Shown here piece by piece: positions 9,045 through 18,344 of a stretch of 64,000 nt of DNA. A program made the translations under genes and the position numbers. Numbering within the stretch: position 1 is the stretch's first letter; the number at the start of each line of letters is the position of its first letter. The stretch is from CAVVDT01 sp963747005 (GTDB taxonomy: Bacteria > Pseudomonadota > Alphaproteobacteria > Rhizobiales > Aestuariivirgaceae): positions 1 to 64,000 of the forward strand of contig CAVVDT010000011.1 in assembly GCA_963747005.1 (NCBI GenBank). Direction: 5' to 3'. The notes beneath the pieces were generated by a model. The model worked only from the letters and a program-made list of their open reading frames with translations. It searched no databases and had not been told where the DNA came from.

Positions 9045-12000
9045 CTATTCGGCGGCGTGGGGGAATTTGCGTATGTTGCCGTCTTCGGCGGCAGCCGGTC
9101 CGGCGGCCGGCGTGTCGCCGCGCCGGCGGGCGCGCATCGCCTCAAAACTTTCCTTCCACACCGTCGGCGCGGCGAGCAGGACGGGATTGAGCACCAGCGT
9201 CAGGATGGTGGCAAACCCCAGGCCGAACACCATGGCGGTCGACAGATGCACCCACCAGGCCGACGTCAGCGAGCCGATGCCGATCGAGCGGCTGAAGAAA
9301 TTGACGTTGAGCTGGAACATCATCGGCAACAGCCCGAGGATGGTGGTGGCGGTGGTCAGGAACACCGGGCGCATGCGCACCGCCGCCGTCCGCAAGGAGG
9401 CCTCAACCGGATGCATGCCGCGCTTCAGCATGATCTGGAAAGTGTCGATGAGGACAATCGAGTTGTTCACCACCACGCCGGCGAGCGCGACGATGCCGGT
9501 GCCGGTCATGATGATGGAAAAGAACTGACCCGTCACCAGCATGCCGAGCAGCACCCCCACCGTCGACAGCACCACCGTCAAGAGCGTCAGCGCCGTATGA
9601 TAGAAGCTGTTGAACTGGATGATCAGGATCATGAACATCAAGAACAGGCTGCCGATCAGCGCCTTGACGAGAAAGGAGCCCGATTCCTGCTGGTCCTCGT
9701 TGGTGCCGCGGAAGCGGAAATGCACACCCTGCGGCCAGTCTTGCGTCTTCAGCCACTGGCCGAGTTCGGCGATCTTGTCGTTGGCCAGCACCCCTTGCGC
9801 CACATTGGCCTTGACGAAGACGCTTGGCACGCCGTCGCGCCGGTAAAGCGTGTTGACCTGCGGGCGCACCTCGCGCTTGACGAAGTTGGCGAGCGGCTGC
9901 AGGCCGTTGGGTGTCTGCAGCTTGAGGTTTTCGAGCCCGGCGATGGAGCGGTCGCTTTTCGGCAGGCGCACGCGGATATCCACCTCCTCGCGGCTGTTGT
10001 CGGGCCGGTAGGTGCCGATCAGCGCGCCGTTGGTGACGAGCTGCACCATGGCACCGGCCGAGGCCACATCGGCGCCGAACCGTCCGGCTTCCTCGCGGTC
10101 CACCCGGAAGGCCCACTCGTAACCGGGAAGCGGCGTCTCGTCCTCGACATCGGTGAGGCCGGTCATCTCGTGCTGCATGTGGGCGTTGATGCGCCGCGCC
10201 ACCTGGTAGGCGACGTTGCGGTTTTCATCGGAGACTTCGAGGCGGATATCCTTGCCCGACTTCGGCCCGCCCGACAGTTCGCGCACCTCGACCTTGATGC
10301 CGGCAAGATGCGAGGTGAGGCGTGTGAGTTCGGCCTTCATGTCCTTCCACGGCTGGCGCCGGGTGACCGGGGCCAGTTCGATCTGGATTTGCCCGATGAC
10401 ATCGACCGGGATATCGAGATTGCCGCCAAGCGAATTGCCGCCGGTGGTGTCGGTGCCGGCATAGGTGGAGACATTGACGATGCCGTCGACCGAGGTGACG
10501 ATCTTTTCCACCGAGCGCACCAAAGCGAGTTTTTGCGCGTTGCCGAGGTTGCCGCGGCCGCGCACGTAGATCATCGCCTGTTCGGGCTCGGTCTCGACGA
10601 AAAACTCCGAACCGGTGGGATGCGTCGCGTAGGTATAGACGATGCCGCCGACCAGCCCGCCGACCGCCAGGATGACCAGCAGCGGATAGCGGATTGCCCG
10701 CCCCAGGAAGCCGAGATAGAGCCCCATGAAGCCGGTGAGCCGGGTATAGTCCATGGTCTCGTCCTGCCCGAGGCGCTGGAACATCGCCCTGTTCTCGTCA
10801 TCGCACTTGCCGATCAGCGAGCCGACCACGGGCAGGAACACCATGGCGGTGAGGAGCGAGGCCGACAGCACGATGATCACCGTCAGCGGCAGGTATTTCA
10901 TGAACTGGCCCGCCACGCCGGGCCACAGCAGCATCGGCAGGAAGGCCGCCAGGGTTGTCAGGGTGGAGGAAAAGATCGGCCAGAACATGCGCTTGGCGGC
11001 CATGATGTAGGCCTCTTGCCGATGCACGCCCTCGGCCATCTTGCGGTCGGCGAACTCGACCAGCACGATCGCCCCGTCGACCAGCATGCCGACGGTGAGC
11101 ACCAGCCCGAACAGCAGCATGATGTTGACGGTGTAGCCCATGAGGGCGATCAGCAGGAATCCCACCATGAAGGAGGAAGGGATGGCCAGGCCCACCATCA
11201 GTCCCGAGCGTAACCCCAGCGCCGCCACCACCAGCATGATCACCAGCACCACCGCCAGCATGATGGAATTCTGCAGCGAGGTGAGGATGTCGCCGATGAG
11301 CCGTGACTTGTCGAGGGCGAAGTCCACATGCACCGCCGACGGCCAGTCCTTGATGGTCTGGGCCACCACGGCCTTCACCGCATCGTTGTTTTCCAGGATG
11401 TTGGTACCGAGCCGCTTGACCACCTCGATGGTGATGGCCGGGCGCCCGTTGAACAGCGCGTAGCGGGTGCGGTCCTTGAACGAGCGGCGGATCTGGGCGA
11501 CGTCCTTCAGCGTCACCACCGTGTTGCCCTTGACCTTCACCGGCAGCGACATGACGTCGGCGGCGGTCGAGAAGATGCCGGGCACCTTGAGGGTGAAACG
11601 GCCGTTGCCGCTGTCCACCGCGCCGGCCGCCACCAGGCGGTTGTTGCGCTGCACGACGGAGAGCAGTTCGGCCTGCGAGACGCCGTAGGATTCAAGCTTG
11701 TCCTTGTCGATGATGACTTCCAGCAGTTCGTCGCGCTGGCCGGTAAGTCGCGCTTCCAGAACGCTGGGAATCGTTTCGATGGCGTCCTGCAAGGTGCGCG
11801 CCCGGTCATAAAGGGTACGCTCGGGCACGTTGCCCGAAAGCGCGATGACGAGGGTGGGCTGAAGGCTGAGATTGACCTCGTTGACGGTCGGCGGGTCGGC
11901 ATCGGCCGGCAACAGCGGCTTGGCCTCGTCGACCTTGGTGCGGACATCGGCGGTGGCTTTGTCGAGATCGGTCCCGGTCAGGAACTGCACCAGGATGCCG

Positions 12001-12269
12001 GCATGGCCCTCCGAGGCAATCGAGGTCATTTCCTTGACGCCGTCGAGGCCGCGCAGCTTTTCTTCCACCGGCTTGGCCAGGAGGCGCTCTGAATCCTCCG
12101 GCGAGATGCCGGCCAGCGGAATGGAGATATAGAGCACCGGCACCTTGATGTCGGGGTCGGACTCCTTGGGGATGGCGATATAGCTCCAGATGCCGCCGAT
12201 GATCATGGCGAGCATCAGCGTCAGGACGGCGCGCGGTCGGCGCAATATGGCGTCGAGAAGCGCTTGCAT
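9045..12269 (-). CDS. RND efflux transporter, inner-membrane permease subunit
   Basis: This 1074-residue proton-driven efflux pump is of full RND length. The N-terminus has the usual amphipathic start and first helix, then the porter domain (PVLYISIPLAGISPEDSE). A transmembrane cluster with GMLVDGAIVLVEF near residue 395 holds one of the usual proton-relay acidic residues. A second porter half and a second transmembrane block follow, with VVVNNSIVLID. The ATG overlaps the adaptor stop by one base (TGATG), so the two are translationally coupled. A PadR regulator precedes them. The substrate cannot be inferred. The locus sits beside hopanoid genes, but that alone does not link them functionally. 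Confidence 0.93.
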   Translation of the reverse strand: MQALLDAILRRPRAVLTLMLAMIIGGIWSYIAIPKESDPDIKVPVLYISIPLAGISPEDSERLLAKPVEEKLRGLDGVKEMTSIASEGHAGILVQFLTGTDLDKATADVRTKVDEAKPLLPADADPPTVNEVNLSLQPTLVIALSGNVPERTLYDRARTLQDAIETIPSVLEARLTGQRDELLEVIIDKDKLESYGVSQAELLSVVQRNNRLVAAGAVDSGNGRFTLKVPGIFSTAADVMSLPVKVKGNTVVTLKDVAQIRRSFKDRTRYALFNGRPAITIEVVKRLGTNILENNDAVKAVVAQTIKDWPSAVHVDFALDKSRLIGDILTSLQNSIMLAVVLVIMLVVAALGLRSGLMVGLAIPSSFMVGFLLIALMGYTVNIMLLFGLVLTVGMLVDGAIVLVEFADRKMAEGVHRQEAYIMAAKRMFWPIFSSTLTTLAAFLPMLLWPGVAGQFMKYLPLTVIIVLSASLLTAMVFLPVVGSLIGKCDDENRAMFQRLGQDETMDYTRLTGFMGLYLGFLGRAIRYPLLVILAVGGLVGGIVYTYATHPTGSEFFVETEPEQAMIYVRGRGNLGNAQKLALVRSVEKIVTSVDGIVNVSTYAGTDTTGGNSLGGNLDIPVDVIGQIQIELAPVTRRQPWKDMKAELTRLTSHLAGIKVEVRELSGGPKSGKDIRLEVSDENRNVAYQVARRINAHMQHEMTGLTDVEDETPLPGYEWAFRVDREEAGRFGADVASAGAMVQLVTNGALIGTYRPDNSREEVDIRVRLPKSDRSIAGLENLKLQTPNGLQPLANFVKREVRPQVNTLYRRDGVPSVFVKANVAQGVLANDKIAELGQWLKTQDWPQGVHFRFRGTNEDQQESGSFLVKALIGSLFLMFMILIIQFNSFYHTALTLLTVVLSTVGVLLGMLVTGQFFSIIMTGTGIVALAGVVVNNSIVLIDTFQIMLKRGMHPVEASLRTAAVRMRPVFLTTATTILGLLPMMFQLNVNFFSRSIGIGSLTSAWWVHLSTAMVFGLGFATILTLVLNPVLLAAPTVWKESFEAMRARRRGDTPAAGPAAAEDGNIRKFPHAAE

Positions 12270-13342
12270 CAGCCAGCGTCCGCGATCTCAGGGCGGGGTT
12301 CGACCATCTGGCCATCGACCACGAAGTCCTGACCGACGGTGATCACCGTGACGCGGTCGGGCAGGCCGCTGACCCATGTGCCCTGACGCTCCTGGGCGAG
12401 CACCTTCACCGGTATGAACTGCGCCTTGTTGCCGGTAGCGATGATGCGTACCCCGAACTGACCGGCGTCATCGAGCGTCAGCGCCGAGGGCGGCAGCAGG
12501 TGGGCCTTCACCGGCGGCAACGGAACCCCCAGTTCGGCCGACACGCCTTCGCGCAGCTTGCGGCCGGGATTGGCGACCTCCATTTCCACCCGGAATGTGC
12601 GGGTGGCAAGATCGGCCGCCGGCGCGATGAAGCGCACGATGCCGCTCACCGTCTCGCCGGTGGCGAGGCGGGCGCTGGCCTGCATGCCGGTGTGGATGGC
12701 GGCGATGTCGCGCTCGCCGGCCTGGGCCACGACGTTGATCGGGTCCAGCACCGATACCGTGGCGCACACATCGCCGGCCTGCAGATAGCCGCCCGCCTCG
12801 GCCGGCTTGGATACCAGCACGCCGTCGATGGGCGAGGTGATGCGGGTATAGCCGATGTCCTGCACCATCTGCTCGCGTTCGGTCGCCGCCAGATCGAGGC
12901 GCGCCCGGTCGGATGCCAGCTTGCTGGCGGAAACGAAATCCTTCAGCGCCAGCTTGCGGGTCGCCTCGTAATCGCGGCTGGCGCTGGCGAGCGCGGCCTC
13001 GGTCTGGGCGAGCTGTGCCTTGCGGGCCCCCATGTCGAGCCGGCACAAGAGGTCGCCCTTCTTGACGCTGTCGCCCTGGGCGAAGGGTGAGTCGATGATC
13101 AGCCCCTTGGTGCGGGCGCGCACCGCCACCTGGCGCGAGGCTTCGGTATAGCCGCGCACCGTCACGACGGCGGCCCGCTCGCGCGCCTCGAAGGTCTTGA
13201 CCTGGACGGCGAACGGCTTGTCGGCGGCCGGGGCGTCTTCGGCCTTGCTGGTTGTGGCGGGCGATGGCAGGACATAGCCCGAGCCGAGCCATGCCGCCAC
13301 CGCGATGCCGAACAGTCCGGCCCAGATATAGGAACGCCGCAT
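12269..13342 (-). CDS. RND efflux periplasmic adaptor (membrane fusion protein)
   Basis: This 357-residue adaptor links the inner-membrane pump to an outer-membrane channel. It has an N-terminal anchor (YIWAGLFGIAVAAWLGSGYV), a lipoyl/barrel-sandwich segment (TKGLIIDSPFAQGDSVKKGD), an alpha-helical hairpin rich in Ala/Leu, and the returning half-motif ITSPIDGVLVSKPAEAGGYL. This order is that of HlyD/AcrA-type proteins. No outer-membrane channel gene is nearby, so it probably uses one encoded elsewhere. The gene starts 28 bases after the PadR stop and overlaps the permease start. Confidence 0.92.
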   Translation of the reverse strand: MRRSYIWAGLFGIAVAAWLGSGYVLPSPATTSKAEDAPAADKPFAVQVKTFEARERAAVVTVRGYTEASRQVAVRARTKGLIIDSPFAQGDSVKKGDLLCRLDMGARKAQLAQTEAALASASRDYEATRKLALKDFVSASKLASDRARLDLAATEREQMVQDIGYTRITSPIDGVLVSKPAEAGGYLQAGDVCATVSVLDPINVVAQAGERDIAAIHTGMQASARLATGETVSGIVRFIAPAADLATRTFRVEMEVANPGRKLREGVSAELGVPLPPVKAHLLPPSALTLDDAGQFGVRIIATGNKAQFIPVKVLAQERQGTWVSGLPDRVTVITVGQDFVVDGQMVEPRPEIADAG

Positions 13343-13370
13343 GGCTGGATTTCCCCTCGCTTGCCGGTGC

Positions 13371-13910
13371 CTACTCGGCCGCCTGACGGCCCGTCACGTC
13401 GGCCACCGTCTCGCTGCGTACGTCGTGCATGTACCTGACCGCCGCCGCCAGCACCGCCCGGCCGTAGCCGTTGACGAAGCGCATGCCGGGATGATCCGCT
13501 GCGCCCTCGGAACAGGCTTCGACCCGCTGCAACTCGTCTTCGAGATGGTGAAGCTGGGCATCATAGACCTGGGCGATATGACCGGCATCGATCTGGCCGC
13601 CCAGCAGCATCTGGAACAGGAACTCCGACTTGAACTTGTCGTGGGCCGGCATGACGATCAGCGCCTCGCCCAGCGCCCCCCGGCCTTCAGGCGTTATGGC
13701 ATAGACCTTCTTGTCGGGCCGGCCGGTCTGTTCCTCAGCCCTGACCGTGACGAGACCGTCGGCCAGCATCTGGGTGAGGGCGGGATAGATCGAGCCGTAG
13801 CTGGCGTCGATGAAGTGGCTGAACATGCCTTCCTCGATCATTTTCTTGATCTCGTAGCCGGAAGCCTCATGGAAGGTGAGGATGCCCAGGCACAGTGTCT
13901 TGACGTTCAT
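13371..13910 (-). CDS. PadR-family transcriptional regulator
   Basis: This 179-residue protein has an N-terminal PadR winged helix (MNVKTLCLGILTFHEASGYEIKKMIEEG, with the wing around SYGSIYPALTQMLADGLV) and a C-terminal helical Vir-type dimerisation region. Its product probably represses its own operon, which includes the downstream RND adaptor and permease, and is relieved by a pump substrate, as is usual for PadR. I chose the ATG at 13910 over an upstream in-frame ATG at 13976, because the longer form would absorb the palindromic operators and add a non-family sequence. Confidence 0.9.
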   Translation of the reverse strand: MNVKTLCLGILTFHEASGYEIKKMIEEGMFSHFIDASYGSIYPALTQMLADGLVTVRAEEQTGRPDKKVYAITPEGRGALGEALIVMPAHDKFKSEFLFQMLLGGQIDAGHIAQVYDAQLHHLEDELQRVEACSEGAADHPGMRFVNGYGRAVLAAAVRYMHDVRSETVADVTGRQAAE

Positions 13911-13935
13911 GCCGCCGACCCCATTCTGTTTCGGA

Positions 13936-13957
13936 CCGATATATATCGGGCCGATAT
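13936..13957. promoter_or_regulatory. Overlapping palindromes, probable PadR operator
   Basis: CCGATATATATCGG at 13936-13949 is a perfect 14-base palindrome. ATATCGG-G-CCGATAT at 13943-13957 is a second one that shares half of it. They lie 26-48 bases before the PadR start, where an autorepressor would bind over the promoter. The spacing and AT-rich centre fit PadR-type operators. Confidence 0.6.
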
Positions 13958-14115
13958 AGAAGCAATGAGGCGGCAATGTGACGCCGGATAGAGCGACAAG
14001 ATGTCATCATCGCGGGCGCAATTCCCCGGGACCCGAAAATGCTTTAGTTTATGCTTCGCAAGGGCCGCGCCCGGCTGTCCGGCGGTGACCAAGGCGGGTG
14101 CGCGAAGGGGAAATA

Positions 14116-15537
14116 ATGCCGTTTGATTTCAACAAGTTGATGAGCGAACATCGCGGCATGGCGTTTGGCCTTTACGAGGCCCATGTCAACCCGCGATTTG
14201 CCAGGGCCTTAAAGATCATCGGCTTCGACCGCACCTATGTGCGCGCCGAGGGTGCCTATCTCTATGACGAGAACGGCCGCCAATATCTGGACATGCTCGC
14301 CGGCTATGGCGTCTTCAACCTCGGGCGCAATCATCCCGTGGTCAAGCAGGCGCTGATCGATTTCATGAACGCTGACATGTCGTTACTGGTGCAGATGGAG
14401 GCCCCCGTGCTGAGCGGGGTGTTGGCGCGCGAGCTCAAACAACGAACCGGCCTCGGCCTCGACTTCGTCTATTTCTGTTCCACCGGATCGGAGGGCAACG
14501 AGGCCGCCATCAAGTTCGCCCGCCGGGCGACCGGGCGCTCGCGTCTCCTTTACGCCTCGGCCGCCTTCCACGGCCTCACCACCGGCGCCCTGGCGCTCAA
14601 TGGTTCCGAAGTGTTCCGTGAAGGCTTCGGTCCCCTCATCGACAGCGCGAAAGTGCCCTTCGGTGATATCGAAGCGCTCGACCGGGCGCTTGGCGAGGGC
14701 GATGTGGCTGCCTTCTTCGTCGAACCGGTGCAGGGCAAGGGCGTCAACATCGCCCCCGACGGCTATCTCGCGGAGGCGGCGCGCCTGTGCCGCCGCCACG
14801 GCGCGCTGCTGGTCGCCGACGAGGTGCAGTGCGGCATGGGGCGGACGGGAAAATTCCTCGCCATCCACCACGACCGCGAGGCCGAGCCGGACATGGTGGT
14901 GCTGTCGAAGTCGCTGTCGGGCGGCTATGTACCGTCGGCCGCTGTGCTGATGAAGAAGGCGATCTACGACAAGACCTTTTCCTCCCTCGACCGGGCGGTG
15001 GTGCAGTCCTCGACCTTCGGGAAATCGAACTTCGCCATGACCGCCGGGCTGGCGACGCTTTCAGTGATCGATGATGAGGGGCTTTTGGCCAACGCCACCG
15101 CCATGGGCAACCTCCTGGGCGAACGGCTGCTGGCGCTGAAGGAGCGCTTTGAGTTCATCAAGGACGTGCGCTGGCGCGGCCTGATGCTCGCCATCGAGTT
15201 CGACCGGCCGCGATCCTTGAAGCTGCGCACCGCCTGGGCGGCCGTCAACCGCATCAACCAGGACCTGTTCTGCCAGGCCGTCACCATGCCGTTGCTGGCC
15301 GATCATGCCATCCTGACCCAGGTCGCCGGCAACCACATGACCACCATCAAGCTGATCCCGCCGCTGATCATCGGCAAGCCGGAAGTGGATCGTTTCGTGG
15401 CCGCCTTCGAAGCGGTCATGATCGATCTCCATCGCTTTCCCGGGCCGGCCTGGGAAAGCCTCTCGCGCATCGCCAGAAACGCCCTCGGCGGCAGCCAGGC
15501 GATAGAGCGCGCCACCGATCGGGCCGCCAACGCATGA
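14116..15537 (+). CDS. hpnO: Hopanoid aminotransferase HpnO
   Basis: This class III PLP aminotransferase is proposed to convert a hopanoid aldehyde to 35-aminobacteriohopanetriol. The 473-residue protein has the PLP-binding TGSEGNEAA loop (123-131), the Asp in VADEVQCG (about 233-240) and the Schiff-base lysine K265 in VVLSKSLSGGY. Position just before hpnN, and overall resemblance to HpnO rather than to ornithine aminotransferases, support the call. I chose the ATG at 14116 because GAAGGGGAA sits directly upstream. A GTG further up at 14098 would swallow that ribosome site. The stop overlaps the hpnN start (ATGA). Confidence 0.86.
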   Translation: MPFDFNKLMSEHRGMAFGLYEAHVNPRFARALKIIGFDRTYVRAEGAYLYDENGRQYLDMLAGYGVFNLGRNHPVVKQALIDFMNADMSLLVQMEAPVLSGVLARELKQRTGLGLDFVYFCSTGSEGNEAAIKFARRATGRSRLLYASAAFHGLTTGALALNGSEVFREGFGPLIDSAKVPFGDIEALDRALGEGDVAAFFVEPVQGKGVNIAPDGYLAEAARLCRRHGALLVADEVQCGMGRTGKFLAIHHDREAEPDMVVLSKSLSGGYVPSAAVLMKKAIYDKTFSSLDRAVVQSSTFGKSNFAMTAGLATLSVIDDEGLLANATAMGNLLGERLLALKERFEFIKDVRWRGLMLAIEFDRPRSLKLRTAWAAVNRINQDLFCQAVTMPLLADHAILTQVAGNHMTTIKLIPPLIIGKPEVDRFVAAFEAVMIDLHRFPGPAWESLSRIARNALGGSQAIERATDRAANA

Positions 15538-18170
15538 GTGCTGACAATACGCTTGCGGCGATGGCCGCGGCCGCCTGTGCGCGGGTGGCCGCCTTTTCCG
15601 TGCGCCGGGCCGTATTCGTGGTGCTGGCCTATGCGCTGTTGGCTGCCGGCTCGTTGTGGATCGCCGCCACCCAACTGGCCGTCGACACCAATCCCGACCA
15701 GATGATCTCCACCAGCTTGCCCTTCCGCAAGCAGTACTATGACTTCCTCAAGGCCTTTCCGGCCATGGAGGGCACCTTCGTCGTCGTCATTGATGCCGTG
15801 AACGGCACCGAGGGTCGGCAGGTGGCGCATGATCTGGCCAAGGCGTTCGCCGCGCGCCCCGACCTCTATGACGACGTCAATGCCCCCGGCACCGGTCAGT
15901 TCTTCGACGATTACGGGCTGCTCTATCTGCCGCCCGACCAGATCGGCAAGATCGTCGCCAATATCCGCGATGCCTCGCCGATGCTGAAGATGCTGGCCCG
16001 CCGCCCCAACATCGCCGGCATGGCCAGACTGGTGGGTGGCATCAACCAGGCCGCTTCGGCCGGTGCCGCGCCGCCCGGCACCGAGCGTGTCCTGAAAGCC
16101 ATCGATGCCAGTCTGGCCGGCGAGATCAACGGCCAGCGCAAGGTCCTCGACTGGTCGGCGCTGGCCGGCGGTCCGGGCGGCGATCTGCCCAAACGCTGGT
16201 ATGTGATGGCATCACCGGTGCTCGATTTCTCCGTCCTCGATGCCTCCGCCGGCCCCTACAACGAGGCCGCACGGCTGGTGGCCGATCCCCGGTTCTCCCA
16301 TGGCGGCGAGGTCAAGCTTCGCCTGACCGGCGAGGCGGCCATGAACGCCGAGGAATTCCACGCCGTCGTTTCCGGCGCCACCATGGCAGGACTGGCCTCG
16401 CTGGTGCTGGTTTCGATCATCGTGTTCTTCGGCCTGCCGCTTCTACGGCTGAATGTTGCGGCGCTGGCGCTGCTGATCTTCGGCTTCCTCATCAATGCCG
16501 GCTTTGCCACGCTGGTGATCGGCCATCTCAACATGATTTCTGTGGCCTTTGCGGTGTTGTTCATCGGCCTCGGGGTTGACTATGCGGTGCACATCATCCT
16601 GCGCTTCTGTGAGGAGGTGCGGGCCGGCGTGGAGTTGCTTCCAGCCGTGGTGAAGGCCGCCAGCAGCGCCGGGCCGGCGCTCGCCCTGTGCACGGCCACG
16701 ACGGCGCTGGCGTTTTTGTCCTTTGCCCCCACGGCCTTTTCCGGCATGGGGCAACTGGGTGTCATTGCCGGCGCCGGCACGGTGATCGCCTTCTTCGCCA
16801 GCCTCACGCTGGTCCCGGCCATTCTGGCGCTGATGCCGTCGGTGGTGCCGGCGCTGCGTGCCAGGCCCGCCCGCACCTGGCGATGGACCCGCCGCATCAC
16901 CGGTGCGCTGCGCTTGCCGTTGAGCCTCTCCATCATCGTCCTTGCGCTGGTCTCGGCGCTGCTGTTGCCCGCGGTGCGCTTCGATGGCGATCCCGTCGAT
17001 CTCAAGGACCCGACTTCAGCCTCGGTGATCACCTTCAAGAAGCTGGTTGCCGAGAACCCCGGCCTCGCCTATCCCGGCGAAGTTTTGGTCAAGCCCGGTG
17101 CTGCGGCCGACAAGCTTGCGGCGGCGTTGAAGGCACTGCCGGAAGTTGCCGTGATCGACAGCCTCAAGACCTATATTCCCGGCGACCAGCCGGCCAAACT
17201 TGCCCTGCTGGAGCCCCTGCACAAGGCGGTGCCGGCTGAACTGGCCCCACTCGGAGCGCTCGATGCCAAGGAACTGTCGGCGGCGCTTGACCAACTGAAG
17301 AGCAATGCCGCCGATCTGGCCCAGTCGACCGATGCCAGCGCTGAACTGCGGTCCGCCGCCGCCGATCTGGTGACGCGGATCGACAGTTTCCGAAAGGTCC
17401 ACGATTCCAACCCTGAAGCCCTGTCGAAGCTCGACAACGCATGGTTCGCGGCCTTCCCCGCCACCGTGCATCAATTGCAAACGATGGCGGCGCTGCAGCC
17501 GGTCACCGAGCAGACCATCGATGCCGACCTCAGGTCCCGCTTCATCACCGCCGACGGCCGTGAGCGCCTGGAGATCGTGCCGCGCGGCGACATGCGCAAC
17601 CAGGCCGAGCTCTACAAATTCGTCGATGCGGTGACCGCGGTGGCGCCCAATGCCGTCGGTCCGCCCATGGAGATCGCCGGCGCCGCGCGCGCCGTATCGG
17701 CCGCCATGCGCTGGGCAGTGCTGGCAGCGCTGGCACTGGTGGTGCTGGTGGTGGCTCCGGTCTTGCGCCGGCCGCTCGACATCGCGCTGGTGCTGGCGCC
17801 GCTGGTGATCGCCGCGGCGCTGTTGTGCGGCTACACGGTGGTTTTCCATGCGCCTTTCAACTTCGCCAACGTCATCGTCCTGCCGTTGCTGCTCGGCCTC
17901 GGCATCGACTCGAGCATCCATTACGTCATGCGGGCGCGCGAGCATCACGAGGACCATATCGTCGACACCTCGACGCCGCGCGCGGTGCTGGTTTCCGCCC
18001 TCACAACCATCGGCTCGTTCGGCACGCTGTGGCTTTCGCCGCATCTCGGCATGGCCTCCATGGGCGAACTCCTTACGATTGCCATTATTGTGACGTTGAT
18101 CACCACGCTTATCGTTCTGCCGCAGCTCATTGCCTGGGCGGACCGCCTGTTTCCGCCGCCTGGAGCATGA
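15534..18170 (+). CDS. hpnN: Hopanoid RND-like transporter HpnN
   Basis: This 878-residue membrane protein is of the RND/MMPL-like class known to move hopanoids toward the outer membrane. It has two halves, each with a large soluble loop and a block of helices. The blocks show GLGVDYAVHIILRFCEE in the first half and GLGIDSSIHYVMRAREH in the second, the paired signature typical of HpnN. It is translationally coupled to hpnO. The last codons (GGA GCA TGA) lie inside a dispersed palindromic repeat, so the repeat supplies the stop codon. Confidence 0.93.
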   Translation: MSADNTLAAMAAAACARVAAFSVRRAVFVVLAYALLAAGSLWIAATQLAVDTNPDQMISTSLPFRKQYYDFLKAFPAMEGTFVVVIDAVNGTEGRQVAHDLAKAFAARPDLYDDVNAPGTGQFFDDYGLLYLPPDQIGKIVANIRDASPMLKMLARRPNIAGMARLVGGINQAASAGAAPPGTERVLKAIDASLAGEINGQRKVLDWSALAGGPGGDLPKRWYVMASPVLDFSVLDASAGPYNEAARLVADPRFSHGGEVKLRLTGEAAMNAEEFHAVVSGATMAGLASLVLVSIIVFFGLPLLRLNVAALALLIFGFLINAGFATLVIGHLNMISVAFAVLFIGLGVDYAVHIILRFCEEVRAGVELLPAVVKAASSAGPALALCTATTALAFLSFAPTAFSGMGQLGVIAGAGTVIAFFASLTLVPAILALMPSVVPALRARPARTWRWTRRITGALRLPLSLSIIVLALVSALLLPAVRFDGDPVDLKDPTSASVITFKKLVAENPGLAYPGEVLVKPGAAADKLAAALKALPEVAVIDSLKTYIPGDQPAKLALLEPLHKAVPAELAPLGALDAKELSAALDQLKSNAADLAQSTDASAELRSAAADLVTRIDSFRKVHDSNPEALSKLDNAWFAAFPATVHQLQTMAALQPVTEQTIDADLRSRFITADGRERLEIVPRGDMRNQAELYKFVDAVTAVAPNAVGPPMEIAGAARAVSAAMRWAVLAALALVVLVVAPVLRRPLDIALVLAPLVIAAALLCGYTVVFHAPFNFANVIVLPLLLGLGIDSSIHYVMRAREHHEDHIVDTSTPRAVLVSALTTIGSFGTLWLSPHLGMASMGELLTIAIIVTLITTLIVLPQLIAWADRLFPPPGA

Positions 18171-18276
18171 TGCCGAAAAGTGGACGCCACTTTTCGGACA
18201 ACATCATGCTCAAACTCTCAGAGTCGATCAGCTTTTCTGCGATTGGGTGGCTCCACCCAATTGCAGGCTGATCTAG
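18162..18276. repeat. Composite palindromic intergenic repeat, copy 1
   Basis: The first hairpin (18162-18211) pairs GAGCATGATG..CCGAAAAGTGG with CCACTTTTCGG..CATCATGCTC. The second unit has outer arms GATCAG (18226-18231) and CTGATC (18268-18273) around an inner stem ATTGGGTGG / CCACCCAAT (18242-18250 / 18253-18261) with a two-base loop. The element begins inside hpnN. A second copy with the same architecture follows hpnH. Similar GAGCATGAT..AAAAGTGG palindromes are common between genes in Hyphomicrobiales. Confidence 0.88.
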
Positions 18277-18344
18277 GTCTTGACGCCAGCGCAGCCTTGC
18301 GCCTAACCATGGCGAGGCCCCAACCGCCAGGAGATTGCCGCCCG

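Noticed and set aside
9057..11213. A 718-codon open frame on the + strand opposite the RND permease
   Set aside because: It mirrors the high-GC permease codons, has no recognisable domains and is rich in Arg/Gly/His. The permease on the other strand is unmistakable.
13371..13976. Longer PadR start at 13976
   Set aside because: It would place the palindromic operators inside the gene and add an N-terminus unlike the family.
18180..18344. N-terminal extension of hpnH through the palindromic repeat
   Set aside because: The family start and a CAGGAG ribosome site support 18345.
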